A stretch of 64,000 nt of DNA from the NCBI GenBank assembly GCA_932521025.1, contig OW051469.1, positions 1,810,398-1,874,397 of the forward strand. Direction: 5' to 3'. Both the position numbers and the translations under genes were made by a program. This document shows positions 32,201 to 42,124 of the stretch, in pieces. Positions within the stretch are counted from its first letter, which is position 1. Every line of letters begins with the position of its first letter. The DNA is from Oscheius onirici. Lineage: Eukaryota; Nematoda; Chromadorea; Rhabditida; Rhabditidae. The notes below the pieces were generated by a model, which saw only the letters and a list, made by a program, of their open reading frames with translations, searched no databases and was not told the DNA's origin.

Positions 32201-33581
32201 GTCCGGAGACAGAGAAGAGTGCTGGACACTTCGTCTGCCTATGTCAGAGGAGAGGAGAATCTGGGACAGTGGCGACCCAGGGGTGACTCTCTGATATTTG
32301 AACATCAGTGGGAACTGGAGAAGCTGACCAGACTTCAACAGGTGAGAGAGTCGGAAAGCGAGAGGGGAGAGTCAGAGAGTCAGAGAGAGACAGAGAGACT
32401 GAGAGACAAAGAGTCAGAGAACGAGAGAGTCACAGAATCTGAGAGGGAGAGTCAGAGAGACAGAGAGAAACAGAGAGACAGAGACAGAAAGAAAAAGAGT
32501 CTGAGAGGGAGAGAGTCAGAAAGTCAAAGAGATAGAGAGTCAGAGAGTCAGGGAAGAGAGAGTCATAGAGTCAAACACAGATTCATTCTTTCAGGTAGAA
32601 CGAGTCCGTCTCTTCCTCCGTCTCCGAGACAAACTCAAAGGAAAGAGGAAGCCGGGAGAGGCCGTCACTCCCGTCTCTCCAACCCAGCCCCGCTGTGCCA
32701 TTCCAGATTCTGTCAAACTCGACGACAAGGAGAAAGGAATAGCGTCAAAAGTTCTCCGTCTGATCAAGCAGAAGATTCCAATGAACAAAGAGGCTCCGAC
32801 TGGTGGAAAGCCAGCAGAGGCTAGTGACGATTCCGGCTCCAATAGTGTCACCTCACCAATGTCGGACAAGAGCATGATCAAGAGCTCTCCCTCTTTTGAT
32901 GTGCTGAGCCGACAAAAGTCAAAGTCTGATCAGAATCTGAACGTTGCCGATGAAGTTCTGGATTCCCTGACTCTGAAAAGAAGTCTCAGTGGTAGTCGTC
33001 TGAACCAGTTGAATTTATTGGTTCCGGAGGTGAGTACTGAGAGTCAGAGAGAGACAGACTCTCTTTCAGGTCTCCGAAGAGAGAGTCGGAGTCGTCGTCT
33101 CCCGAAAAGGCTGGATGAATTTCTTGGAGGAGAAGACTCAGGGCTGGACCAAGAGATGGGTAGTGGTCAGACGGCCCTACATTCTGCTCTTTAGTGACGA
33201 GAAGGACTTGGTTAGTCCTTTAAAAACTAAAAAAATATTCAAATTTAGGTGATCCGTGGAATAATCAACCTAGCCAACGCTCGGATCGAGTACTCTGAAG
33301 ACCAGCAAGCTATGCTCAAAGTTCCGAACACTTTCTCCGTCTGTACCAATCATCGTGGTTTTTTGATGCAGATTATGCCAGGAGATGAGGTAAGAGTCAG
33401 AAGCAGTAACAGTAACAGTAACAGTAAGAGTGACAGTAATAGGAACAGTAACAGCAACTGATCCAATCCTGTTCAGATGTACGACTGGCTCTACGCGATA
33501 AATCCTCTACTAGCAGGTCAGATGAAACTGACCCATTCCGTTCCTACTCCGCCTGTTCTTCCAGCCAACAGCTCCAGCTAG
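23293..33581 (+). CDS. unc-104: Kinesin-3 motor UNC-104/KIF1A, synaptic vesicle precursor transport
   Basis: Plus-end microtubule motor that carries synaptic vesicle precursors in axons. Seen: the start [17 protein letters not shown] equals the family N-terminus. The motor has P-loop [14 protein letters not shown], switch [14 protein letters not shown], switch [19 protein letters not shown] and a Lys-rich K-loop ([12 protein letters not shown]). Then come neck [14 protein letters not shown], an FHA domain (26.8-27.0 kb), coiled coils, the KIF1B region ([35 protein letters not shown]), the conserved stalk block [20 protein letters not shown] and a C-terminal PH domain ([20 protein letters not shown], then [20 protein letters not shown]). 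The stop is at 33579-33581. More than twenty exons; introns range from about 40 bp to over 900 bp and hold SINE-like copies and large palindromes. Oddity: the intron at 24411-24450 seems to end in CCG rather than AG. Confidence 0.96.
24054..24104. repeat. Short hairpin repeat in an unc-104 intron
   Basis: ATGTTCTGCAAAGTTGTAGA, GGAGATCAAGGGCTAC, then a shortened TTCAAAACAT end. It belongs to the family at 20884. The right half has partly decayed. Confidence 0.7.
24182..24231. repeat. GATACTCAGC hairpin in an unc-104 intron
   Basis: TTGGATACTCAGC, a 22-bp loop with GTACGCAGCTAAAA, then TGGCTGAGTATCCAA. It is the cleanest inverted pair of this dispersed family. Confidence 0.75.
24785..24867 (+). 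repeat. tRNA-derived SINE-like repeat, copy 3
   Basis: AGTGGCGCGACTTAGAACCG, then GAGTTCGGATCC (B-box-like), and the tail CTTTTGCTTTTGTCCATATT. It lies in an unc-104 intron. The tail is shared almost exactly with the copy at 25183. Confidence 0.65.
25183..25272 (+). repeat. tRNA-derived SINE-like repeat, copy 4
   Basis: AATGGCCCGACTTGGAACCG, then CAATTCGAACCCC (B-box-like), then CTTTTGCTTTTTGTCCCTAT. It lies in the next unc-104 intron, some 400 bp from copy 3 and in the same orientation. Confidence 0.65.
25886..26270. mobile_element. Foldback element, about 385 bp, with a hairpin unit in each arm
   Basis: Outer blocks GCTCTCGTTTGCATTTTC and GAAAATGCAAACGAGAGC are inverted, as are inner blocks GAAAATGCTGTTATCA and TGATAACAGCATTTTC around a loop of about 60 bp. 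Each arm also contains a diverged copy of the GTTCTGCAAAGTTGTAGAG hairpin (near 25985-26015 and 26128-26175). It lies in the unc-104 intron before the neck exon and has no coding potential. Confidence 0.75.
27221..27318 (-). repeat. tRNA-derived SINE-like repeat, copy 5 (antisense)
   Basis: Reverse-complemented: GCATGGCACAGTCGGTCAGT (A-box-like), GGGTTCAATCCCC (good B box), then GTAAAAACTGTTTTGCTTTT. It lies in the unc-104 intron after the FHA exons, opposite in orientation to the gene. No acceptor stem is paired. Confidence 0.65.
28960..29410. repeat. Cluster of GAGTTGGTGCGC motifs in direct and inverted order
   Basis: About nine copies of GTTGGTGCGC or GCGCACCAAC occur within 450 bp of one unc-104 intron. 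The tidiest pair forms a 51-bp hairpin at 29158-29208 (GAGTTGGTGCGCA to TGCGCACCAACTC). Single copies also occur near 5985, 12955 and 40818. Confidence 0.75.
30420..31297. mobile_element. Large nested foldback element, about 878 bp, in an unc-104 intron
   Basis: Outer arms start GCCTGGCCCGAAATCAGGTC and GCTGGCCCGAAGTCAGGCCA (the latter read on the minus strand). They continue through GGTGCCAACTTTGCGGCGG, CTAAAAAAA and an AT-rich block, up to CAGAAAACTGAC opposite GTCAGTTTTATG. A second palindrome (30690-31063) occupies the centre. Coding potential is absent. It almost fills the 927-bp intron between the exons ending PIIFE and starting VFGHYQ. Confidence 0.85.
30690..31063. mobile_element. Inner palindrome, about 374 bp, nested in the 30420-31297 element
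   Basis: Arms run GCGCCGCGCTGCGGCC, AGGTTGGACTTTGCGGCGGG, CTAAAAAAAATTCATTTCGC and on through GTTTCC(A/G)AATACGTCCCCC and AGAAAAATTGGAAGAAAATC, with complements in mirror order. The loop is about 50 bp. Arm identity is visibly higher than in the outer element, so it looks younger. It shares the TTTGCGGCGGGCTAAAAAAA block with the outer arms. Confidence 0.85.
32341..32575. repeat. Purine-rich (GAGAGTCAGAGAGACA)n tract
   Basis: An imperfect tandem tract of GAGAGTCAGA and GAGACAGAGA units fills the unc-104 intron between the exons ending RLQQ and starting VERVRLFL. It is the complement of the tracts at 1866 and 58756. Confidence 0.75.
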
Positions 33582-33775
33582 AAATCTCTCCTCCTTTTTC
33601 TCTTCCAACCGCTATAAATTACGCGTATTTTGCCTCGTAGTCTCTCCCCCCGGTTGTGAGTATATTCTAGTCGTCTCTTTCCCCCCTTAGAGAGCTCATA
33701 TCTGTTTCTTTCCGCAAATGAACTATACTTTTTTTTCTGCTTGTTACACATTTCATTTTCTGTAGAGTAGAGTCT

Positions 33776-34660
33776 CTAAACTTCGTCCTTAGTTATTTTG
33801 CTCGAAGAGGAGTTCTTCTTTGATGGCTGCTTGTCCAGGTTTGGAGTCGGCACAATCTTGGCACTGTCCCAATCACTTCCCTCTTCAGCTTCCAGCGTCT
33901 TGTATATTGGATCCCTTGCGTCTTTTATCTGGTCGATTTTTCGACGAGCCATCCTGGAATTGGAAACGTACTTGAGATAATATGCGATGTCCTTTGAAAG
34001 TCAGTTTTTGGTGGAAATCGGGGCAAAATATCAACTTTAGTAGTTTTAGGCTACAAAGGCTGGAAAGGGAGACAGAAACCAAATGATATTAGTTGTTACG
34101 GAGAGTGAGTGACTCAGAAACGAGATACGGTAAAATTAGCGGCGTTACAAAAAAACTGAGCAGTAAATTACTGGAAGGCTGCAATCCGGAGGCTGAGAAC
34201 TGCCTTTCCGCTTTCATAGTCACGAATTACAGCTTAAACAAACAGAAAAGAAACATAGCAAACTATTTTTAGGCTATTTTCCCTAGAAAACGTTTAAAAA
34301 AGCTCACATTATCTTCGGTGGCTCCACCGGGGCCAACTCTTGTACCGGAACTTCTCTATTCGTCTCCGCTGTTGTCGTCTGCGGCGAGTCCTTTTTCGAT
34401 TCCTTCTCCCTCGCCGTCTTTTTCGACTCCGGCGACGGTAATTTAGCCGGTTTAACTTTCAGAGAAGGCTGTGAGGACGGAATCGTAACCGTTTTTTGCT
34501 CCGAAGGCTTCGAAATAGTCGGTGGAACGGCCGCCTGGACGTGAGTGGAAGCTACCGTCTGTGTTACGGAACGAACTGTGAATTTCTTCCGTCTACAGCA
34601 CATTTGTTGTGATTTTTCCATAACTTTTCGCTTTTTGTTGTGAAAAGCTATTAAAACCAT
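33776..34660 (-). CDS. Hypothetical Lys/Ser/Pro-rich protein, last gene of an operon-like trio
   Basis: Two exons join in frame. Exon 1 (34660 or 34622 down to about 34308) contains CCRRKKFTVRSVTQTVAS, then a long Ser/Pro/Lys stretch and PVQELAPVEPPKIM. A GT-AG intron follows (donor GTGAGC, acceptor TTCCAG). Exon 2 encodes MARRKIDQIKDARDPIYKTL, a short acidic EAEEGSDWDSAK patch and a Lys/Ser tail, ending at TAG 33776-33778. About 165-180 residues, mostly low complexity, with no signal peptide or membrane span. The start is ambiguous: ATG 34660 comes first, but a TTTTAATAG acceptor after it would leave ATG 34622 as the start. It begins 54-92 bp after the Mic10 stop, so SL2-type trans-splicing is likely. 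No family recognised. Confidence 0.55.
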
Positions 34661-34713
34661 TAAAATTTATCTCTAGGAACACGTTCGCATTTTGAGGAAT
34701 CTATTTCGAATTT

Positions 34714-35318
34714 AGGCAGTCTTCTCCGTCACGATGTTAAATTGCGGCTTGCCATTGCTGTCCTGTCCGGCTAGGACCTTCTTTCCGTGCAGGAGATACG
34801 GTTGAGCGAGGTCGTGTCTAAAATTTGAATGTTTGAAAAGCTATAGAGATTTCTATTCGCTATTTACTTAACAAATGCTCGATACTCAGTCAAAGTAAGC
34901 TGCTGAACTTCCGTTCTTTTTATGATTTGGTACAAAACAAACGGATTAGTGAATCGCCTTCTTCGTCAAAAAGAAAATAATGGTGAAAAGAAACATACCT
35001 GCAATTGGACCAGCCAGTGCCAATTCCGATACCAGTTCCGAGCCAAATAGGCCATGGTTTTCCCTAAAAAACTTGGAATTAGCAAGAAAGTGTTGTGGGT
35101 ACCCGTCACGACTTCAAAAAAAGTATTATTCTCGCGGAATGGTTCGAAACGAAATACAGAAAATAAAAGGAAGAAAAAAGCAATTTTTAAAGAACTGTCA
35201 CCTTGAAGAAGGCGACGCTGGCCACGACGCCGATGGCAATTCCTCCGCTAATTTTGAGCAGCGAGTCGGCGAAACAGCGGTCGACCTTCTCTCCGAGCAC
35301 GTCTTCACTCCTGGTCAT
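34714..35318 (-). CDS. MICOS10: MICOS complex subunit Mic10
   Basis: Small inner-membrane protein that bends membranes at mitochondrial crista junctions. Seen: three exons. Exon 1 (35318-35202) begins MTRSEDVLGEKVDRCFADSL, and its first membrane segment ends VVASVAFFK. Exon 2 (about 35060-34995) carries the second membrane segment with GTGIGIGTGWSNC. Exon 3 encodes HDLAQPYLLHGKKV, matching the family HDFQAPYLLHGK tail, then about 20 extra residues (NGKPQFNIVTEKTA) before TAA at 34714-34716. The GxGxGxG motif is intact in the second membrane helix but degenerate in the first (SGGIAIG). The start ATG follows a TTCCAG acceptor directly, about 92 nt after the upstream gene's AATAAA, which is typical of a downstream operon gene in nematodes. 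Confidence 0.88.
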
Positions 35319-35409
35319 CTGGAACCCATATTTTAGCATAAACCATTAAACGTTAGGTAAAAATTTGGTAAAACGACCAAAAACGATAAAAAGGCCCACT
35401 ATGAAACAA

Positions 35410-35415
35410 TTTATT
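35410..35415 (-). terminator. Poly(A) signal AATAAA of the Pro/Arg-rich gene
   Basis: AATAAA on the minus strand, 30 nt past the stop codon at 35446, and about 92 nt before the AG-ATG of Mic10. The spacing fits a nematode operon intercistronic region. Confidence 0.6.
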
Positions 35416-35445
35416 AAACAAAATCAATTGTGGAATGTGATAAAA

Positions 35446-38205
35446 TTAACGATAACCGTACTCATTATGGGAATTACCGTAGCCCGGCGGTCCAAATCTG
35501 GGCGGATATCCGTACTGGAAGTTTGGCGGAGGTCGTGGCGGAAATTCCAGACCTCTACCGTAATCTGGCGGCGGTCTACGGTCAAAATCCGGTCTTCTGG
35601 GTATAAAATCAGAAGGAAAATGTCCTCCAGCTCTAAATTCGGGTCTCGGCGAAGGTCTGAGCTCATTTTCCGGTCTTCTGCCTCGTAAATCGTCTTCCCA
35701 AAGCGGCGGCGGTTGGTCTTTTTCCGGCCTCGGGACGCCAAAGTGGCTCTTGGCGCTTGGCAGCTCCTGGCGGAAGAAGGATACTTGCTGAAAAGAGTGT
35801 TTTTGAAAAATTAAAAAAAGAACTTACTGGAGGTGGCTCAACTCGCATCGGATCTTTTCTGTAGTAGGGATGGTCCGAAGGGGGTGGTCTGGGAGCCGGG
35901 ACGGGAGCTGCTTTGACAGGAGAAAGTACAATGTCGTCAACTGGACGGGGCCTCTTTCTCGATTGTTCGTTTACCAGTTCTCCGAGCTGAAAAATATGAT
36001 TTTAGCGGGAATTTTAGCAAGTGGCGCAGTGGCAAAACACTCGGCTGCTGTCCAAACGATGAGGGTTCGATTCTGTGCGGAAACTTTTTTTATCTTCAAA
36101 GAAGGCTAAGGAAATGTCTTGTTGGAACAATTTCTGGGACGTTTTGACCTAGTTTTAGCTGCGTACATTGGCTGAATATCCAACCAAGTGAAAAATCAAC
36201 GTCAAACTTACCGCAGTCCAGTCGTCGTCGTTGAACTGTTCAATCGGCTCGACGAAATCATTGGGGTTGATAATCTCCTCGTGGTCCTTTACTCGTCCAT
36301 TCTTCTTCAATTCCGTGTATTTTCGCAGCTCTTCCATGTCGTCTCTGTACTTTTCTGCAAGTTCTTCATGTTTTTCGAGGGCAAATCACATTCTGCTTGT
36401 TGTTCGGGGAAAAAATGACCAAAAAGTACCTGAATCAATGTAAGAGCCACTATTCTGCCTCTCTATGCTGTAGTCTAGACGATCTTCCCTCGATCCGTTG
36501 GCGTCTTTTTGAACGAAGAAGAACTTTCTCGGAGGGCTTTCCTCCCGTTTCAGGCGATCCTCCTTCATCCGTTCAGCCAGTCTGACCTGTTCTGCTGAGG
36601 GACCCGCTGGGATTTCGGGGCGGTTCAAGTTTCTAAAAAAGTTATGGATTGTTGAAAAAATGGCTAAATTCCATAGATTTTCGTTTCCAGGCGGCTGGTT
36701 GTAGCTCATTTCCTGAGGCCACAGACTCGACAGTTAGACAGTTGGACTTTAAAAGAAGCTAAAACTAACCTCTTCAGAGCTTCCTTTTGTGCTTCGACTC
36801 TCCGCTTATACTGTGACGTCCACGATTCTTCTCTCGGTTTCGGCGGGCCGTGTTTCCAGCTAGATCGACTATTATCCGGATCCCGATCGTCAGAAGTTGT
36901 GCTAGAAGTATCCGGAATGCTCAGACTGGACCTGTCAAGTTCCTGCGCCGGGAGAATCTTGTTTCTGATTGGAGAGGCGGATCTTGGAGCCTGAAAATTG
37001 ACATTTTATTGAAACATGCAGAAAAGTACCTCTTTCACCAGTTCGGGAGACTTTTGACATCGAGGGCTTAGCTCCACAGCGGCTCGTGGAGGAGACAATG
37101 AAAATGTACGCTGCGGACTACGTTGAATCGGCTCAGACTTCCTCTGGGGAGTCGATTCGCAAAGAGGCTTCTCCTGACTTCGGTTTAGCGAATCGTAGCG
37201 CTGACGAGGAGGTACTGGCTCGTCTCGGGGCTCATTTCTGGAAAATTGGCGTTGTTAACTGAAAATTTAAAATGGAAACGCGCAGGCGAAATATCTGGTT
37301 TTTTGTCATTGAAGCTGTCTAACTGCTGAATCTGCGGCGACACAACCGGTGTCGCTGTCTAACTGTCTAGATTGTACCCATAACAAGCTGGTTCACAAAC
37401 AAAGTGGCTGTCTAACTTTCTAGCTTGTGGCTTCCGTAGCCTAGTCATATCGTATTTTTTGGCTTTTCGTAAGCTGGTTTTTTTATTTTAAAAAATCACG
37501 GCGGACATCTGCAAGTGTGAACAAAGTCAAAAATTGCTTGCCTCCAGTTTGAAGAAGCTGGTGATCCTCTCCACATTTCTTTCGGAAAATCGTGTGGCAT
37601 TGCCTGAGGCGGAGCAATGTGTCGATGTGTTTCTGGCGGAGCAATATGGCGCCGTGATTCCGGCGCCATTTTGTCCTGTCGCTCTACCCAGCTGTCGGCA
37701 CGAGACGAAGGGCCAGAAGCTCTCCAGGACGGCTCATTTCTCCAGCCCGGATCACGCTCTCTAGACGATTTGTTAAGGAAAAGTTGAGGGAAAAGTTACC
37801 GAAAGTCTGGACGAGGATGATATGGAAGAGGAGCCGGCTCGTTTCGCCAAGAACTTCGAGGAGGTTCTCCTGCATATTTTTCGTATTTTTTTTGCGTTAA
37901 AAATTTGAAAATTACGATATTCTCGTTCTCTCGGAGGTCCTTGTGGAAATCTCGGTGGTCCGCGATAATCTCTGGGCGGTTCATCATGATGCTGAACTAT
38001 TTTTTTGCCAGAATTGAACGAGAAAGTACCTGTTTTTGAAGAAAGTCAGTGTAAGATGCGTTAGAGCGCAAATAAGTAGATGAGGTCATGTCGGGGCCAT
38101 CTAAACAAATGGTATGGAATGAAATAGATCATCTTACTATAGCGGGGCCGTCCCGGATACATTTCTCGCTCGCCAATCTTTCGTTCGAGCCGTATTAGCT
38201 GAAAT
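35446..38205 (-). CDS. Hypothetical Pro/Arg-rich disordered protein, first gene of an operon-like trio
   Basis: About eleven exons, each with GT-AG edges. They include LIRLERKIGEREMYPGRPRY (about 38200), DMTSSTYLRSNASYTDFL, PPRDYRGPPRFPQGPPRERE (about 37980-37912), EPPRSSWRNEPAPLPYHPRP, an SP-rich exon with RSPQRTFSLSPPRAAVELSP, NRPEIPAGPSAEQVRLAERM (36.6 kb), MEELRKYTELKKNGRVKDHE plus FVEPIEQFNDDDW (36.3 kb) and a C-terminal run of Arg/Pro/Tyr/Gly ending GYGNSHNEYGYR before TAA at 35446-35448. The start is uncertain; the first in-frame Met in the first exon I see is in EMYPGRP, near 38167. The composition suggests a nuclear or RNA-associated protein, but no domain was recognised and I assign no function. 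The 5' end lies head to head with cct-3. Confidence 0.6.
36018..36100 (+). repeat. tRNA-derived SINE-like repeat, copy 6
   Basis: AAGTGGCGCAGTGGCAAAAC (strong A-box-like), then GAGGGTTCGATTCTG (strong B box), then AAACTTTTTTTATC. It is the most tRNA-like copy in the window. It lies in an intron of the Pro/Arg-rich gene, antisense to it. Confidence 0.65.
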
Positions 38206-38789
38206 AAGCAGGTAAAAATAAAAAAAATGAGCATAAAAGACTGAAGAAATCAATTTTTTGACGGCGATGGACGGCCGAGACAACTACTATCGCTTTTCGC
38301 GCGCAGATTTTTAATGCGGGTCCCACCACGAAATTCTAGACCCCTCGAAGAAAGCCTCGAATTCTGAAAATTGAGCCTCATTTTCCGTTGTTCTTTTCCC
38401 ATATTTCACTTTCTTTTTCTTTCTTCAGAGCCGACAAAAATGTCAAGAATGGCAAGAAAAAGAAATATAGCCTGACCTGGTACCGTTGCATGCAATATTT
38501 CTGTATGCGAAGTTCCCAAATAGTGTATTTTTAGTTTTGCTGTCATACTGACCCTTTCTTTCTCTCCCTTGAGCCATATAACTAAATTGAGCGTGTAAAA
38601 CAACGTTTAAAACGTGCAAACACAGTCGAAAAAATGTCTAGTTTTTAGTCGAATAAAAGTGCCTAGAAAACTTTCAAACTACTGGAAAATGACCAAACAT
38701 GTTCCGAATGTTAATCACGTCTTTACACTCTAACGACTTCTTTCCTTCTCAAATACAATCTAACATACTGCAAATGTTTTTAGAACAAG
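38206..38789. promoter_or_regulatory. Shared upstream region between the minus-strand trio and cct-3
   Basis: A stretch of about 580 bp between divergent genes. It must hold both promoters. No TATA-like or other motif stands out, and no coding exon was defended in it. Confidence 0.4.
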
Positions 38790-41055
38790 ATGATGCGCGG
38801 AGGAGGTCAACAGCCGGTGATTGTTCTAAGCCAGGGTACCAAGAGAGAGAGCGGCCACCAGGTCCAGGTTGGAAACATTTCCGCCTGCAAAGTGAGTTTT
38901 ATCGCCTTATTTTCCGCTACAAAACAGCTTTAGACCATCGCCGACGTGATTCGGACGAGTCTCGGCCCTCGAGCCATGCTGAAAATGCTCATGGATCCCA
39001 TGGGAGGAATTGTCATGACCAACGACGGAAATGCTATTCTGAGGTGATTTTTTGGTGTTCTTTTAATGATTCCGTTGCAGAGAAATCACCGTCAAGCATC
39101 CGGCCGCCAAGAGCATGATCGAAATCGCCCGTACACAGGACGAGGAAACTGGAGATGGAACGACCTCCGTTATTGTTCTAGCCGGAGAAGTCATGGCCCA
39201 GGCTCAGCCCTTCCTCGAGCAGAAGATTCACCCGACTGTCATTATTCAGGTTCACGCCAACAATTTTCCAGTTTTACATAAAATACTAGGCTTACCGCCA
39301 AGCCCTCGAGGATGTGATCGAGCTGGCCGAGAAGAAGTACAGCCGTCCTGTCGACATCAACAACGACAACGAGATCGCCGTCGTCGTCAAGTCCTGCCTC
39401 GGCACAAAGATGCTCAGCAAATGGATGGATCTGGCCGTCGGCATTTCCCTCGATGCTGTCAAGACGATCCGCGTCGACAAGGGCGGCATCAAAGAGATTG
39501 ACATCAAACGCTATTGCCGTATCGAGAAGATCCCCGGAGGAACTATCGAAGACTGCAAAGTGATCAAGGGAGTCATCATGAACAAGGACGTGACGCATGC
39601 CAAGATGCGCCGTCGTATTGAGAATCCACGCGTTGTGCTGCTCGACTGCAATCTCGAGTACAAGAAGGGAGAATCGCAGACGAGCTTAGAGATTATTCGC
39701 GAAGAGGATATTAGCAAGATTCTGGAGCAGGAAGAAGAGGCCATACGCAAGCAATGCGACGAGATCATTGCCGTCAAGCCGGATATTGTCTTCACCGAAA
39801 AGGGCGTCTCCGATCTGGCCCAGCACTTCCTTCTCAAGGCCGGAATCACGGCCATTCGTCGTCTCAAGAAGACGGACAACAATCGTCTGGCTAGGTAGCA
39901 CTTTATTTACTGTTCTGGAGGGTTTTTGTTCGAATATTCGAACACCGACCATGAAACTTGTAATATGTCCAATTTTCTGCTTCAAAACCTTGAACAGATG
40001 ACATTTGACGTGGATTGAAGAGCCCCTTTCTATCTCTCCTGGATGGTCAAAATTCCATGTTTTCAGAGTCTGCGGTGCTAAGATCGTCCACGATACTGCC
40101 GATCTCCGCGAGGAAGACGTCGGAACTGACGCTGCGCTCTTTGAAATCACAAAAATCGGTGACGAGTACTACACGTATGTTACCTCGCCCACCACGACAG
40201 CCTGTACCGTGTGTCTCCGCGGGCCTTCCAAGGATGTCATCAATGAGGTTTTTGGCTCATTTTGCCGCCGAAAATACTATTATTTAGGTTGAACGCAATC
40301 TGCAGGACGCGCTCCACGTCGTGCGCAACATTATGCTGAATCCGAGACTCGTTCCGGGAGGAGGAGCCCTTGAAATGGCTCTCGGACAAGCCGTCACCGA
40401 GAAGGGTAAGACGCTGGAAGGCGTCCGCAAATGGCCCTACACGACCATCGCCCGAGCTCTGGAAGTCATCCCCCGTACACTGATTCAAAATTGTGGCGGA
40501 AACACAGTTAGACAGCTGACGGCCCTGCGAGCCAAGCATGCCCAGAATAAGGAGAACTGGACCTGGGGAATCGATGGAAATAGCGGAGATTTGGTAGGGA
40601 TTTTTTTTTCTCGAGAAGACGAATTTTTTCATTGTAGGACGCATTTGCTTCGATTTAGCTGGGGAATTTTAGATGCTAAGAGATGTTTTGGTTGAACAGC
40701 TTGTCTGCGTGCCATTTCCGTGCTAAACATTGAATAGTTGGCCAAGTTTTAGCTGCGTAACTTGCCTGAGTATCCTATGCGTCGTAGAATTGTGGGGGTG
40801 CTGAGCCAAAGTGAGGTGCGCACCAAAATTTTTGAATTGGGCGCGTATGTCTGCTGAGTATCCCAACGAATTTTGCTAATTTCCTTTTTTTTTCAGGTCG
40901 ACATGAATAAGCTCGGCATCTGGGACCCACTTTCCGTCCGTCTCCAAGTCCTGAAGACGGCCATCGAGACGTCCATAATGCTGCTCCGCATCGATGATAT
41001 TGTCAGCGGAACGAAGAAGGCCAACAGTGAGAGCGTCCAGGAAATGCCACAATAA
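38790..41055 (+). CDS. cct-3: T-complex protein 1 subunit gamma (CCT3)
   Basis: Subunit of the cytosolic TRiC/CCT chaperonin, which folds actin and tubulin using ATP. Seen: eight exons. The first opens [20 protein letters not shown]. They contain [20 protein letters not shown] and [14 protein letters not shown] (ATP site), [18 protein letters not shown] (catalytic GDGTT), [35 protein letters not shown] (apical domain), [51 protein letters not shown] and the closing [10 protein letters not shown], with TAA at 41053-41055. About 540 residues, normal for CCT3. An AATAAA lies 150 nt downstream. The last intron carries GATACTCAGCC and GGTGCGCACCA repeat fragments. Two in-frame ATGs open the gene; the first (38790) was taken. 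Confidence 0.97.
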
Positions 41056-41201
41056 TTGCTAGCATCTCACTCTCGAAGCAATCTCAATTCATCTTTAAGC
41101 TTTTTTTCTTGTTGTGTGGTTTGTTACGTTGACAACTCTCCCCCAATTGTTTTCCCCACTTCTTGCTTTGCCTCCGTTTTTGATGCTGTTTTTTTCTTCC
41201 A

Positions 41202-41207
41202 AATAAA
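41202..41207 (+). terminator. Poly(A) signal AATAAA of cct-3
   Basis: CCAAATAAAGG lies about 150 nt after the cct-3 stop codon, preceded by a T-rich stretch. Confidence 0.6.
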
Positions 41208-41494
41208 GGAATTTCATTTTTGCTTGTCTGCAGTGTTTGTAGAGAGAAGAGCTGATAACTTCCAAAACTAAAATAAAAGGAGAAACATGCGTTTTTTTTG
41301 TTGTTTGAAAATTTAGACTTTTTCTTGCGATTTTAGAGTTTTCTCAAAAATCAAGGAGAAACCTAATTTTTCGTTCAAATACCTCGGATTTTTCTGTCAT
41401 CGGCTTAGAACTGCATTTTTGACTATTAGCTTGTTGAAAATCAGCGCGAAAGTTAATTGCATAACAAAAACCCGACCAAAATAAGCGAAATTAG

Positions 41495-41680
41495 CGTTGG
41501 AAAATTCCCGCGATTCCCGTCATTCCCGCGGGAAAAACAGCTTGTCACGGGAATATTCCCGCAGGAACGCGGGAATAAAAGTTAGCACGGGATTCCCTCC
41601 CGCAGGACGCGGGAAATTTTTTGAGACTAAACATCCCCGTGGATTCCCGCGGGAATTTTTTTGGCCATTCCCGCACATCT
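41495..41680. repeat. Cluster of ATTCCCGCGGGAA palindromic words
   Basis: At least ten copies of ATTCCCGC or GCGGGAAT occur in both orientations within 185 bp, including full palindromes ATTCCCGCGGGAA. Spacing is irregular. The surrounding DNA is AT-rich, so the GC-rich words stand out. Confidence 0.75.
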
Positions 41681-42124
41681 CTGGTGAGAATAGTGCTCGT
41701 AACGGGACCTTGCGGAAAATTGGTCCTGTAGCGAACGTGAAAAGATTTGCGCGAAACTCGTTCTGTTCAAATTTTTCGCAATTTTCCATCGCACTGATAT
41801 TTTCTTCCTCTCTGGTTGCTTTATCCTTTAAAATTCTAGTTTTTATGTGCGAAAACGATAATAATATTGTCCCCGAACGAAATAAGTTAAAAAAATGATG
41901 TCCCAGATAGATACTTATCTGTTTTCCTTCGATTCTTTGCTCTTGTTCACGTTTTATCCATTTTCAAGAAAACTGCTGAAAAGTCGTCCTTGTTCGCAGT
42001 TTTCGCGCTCTATAGCAATTTGCTCGCTCTAGCACGATGACAAAACCCCTGTCTGTCGCTGTTTTTGAATTTTCACTCGTTTTCTCGCCTGTCATTTTCT
42101 TTACAAATATCCCTTTTTCCAGCA

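Larger units (their letters stand above)
41056..42124. other. Spacer between cct-3 and rpt-4
   Basis: Holds the cct-3 3' UTR, a cluster of CCCGCGGGAA words at 41495-41680, and the presumed rpt-4 promoter. No gene recognised. Confidence 0.5.
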
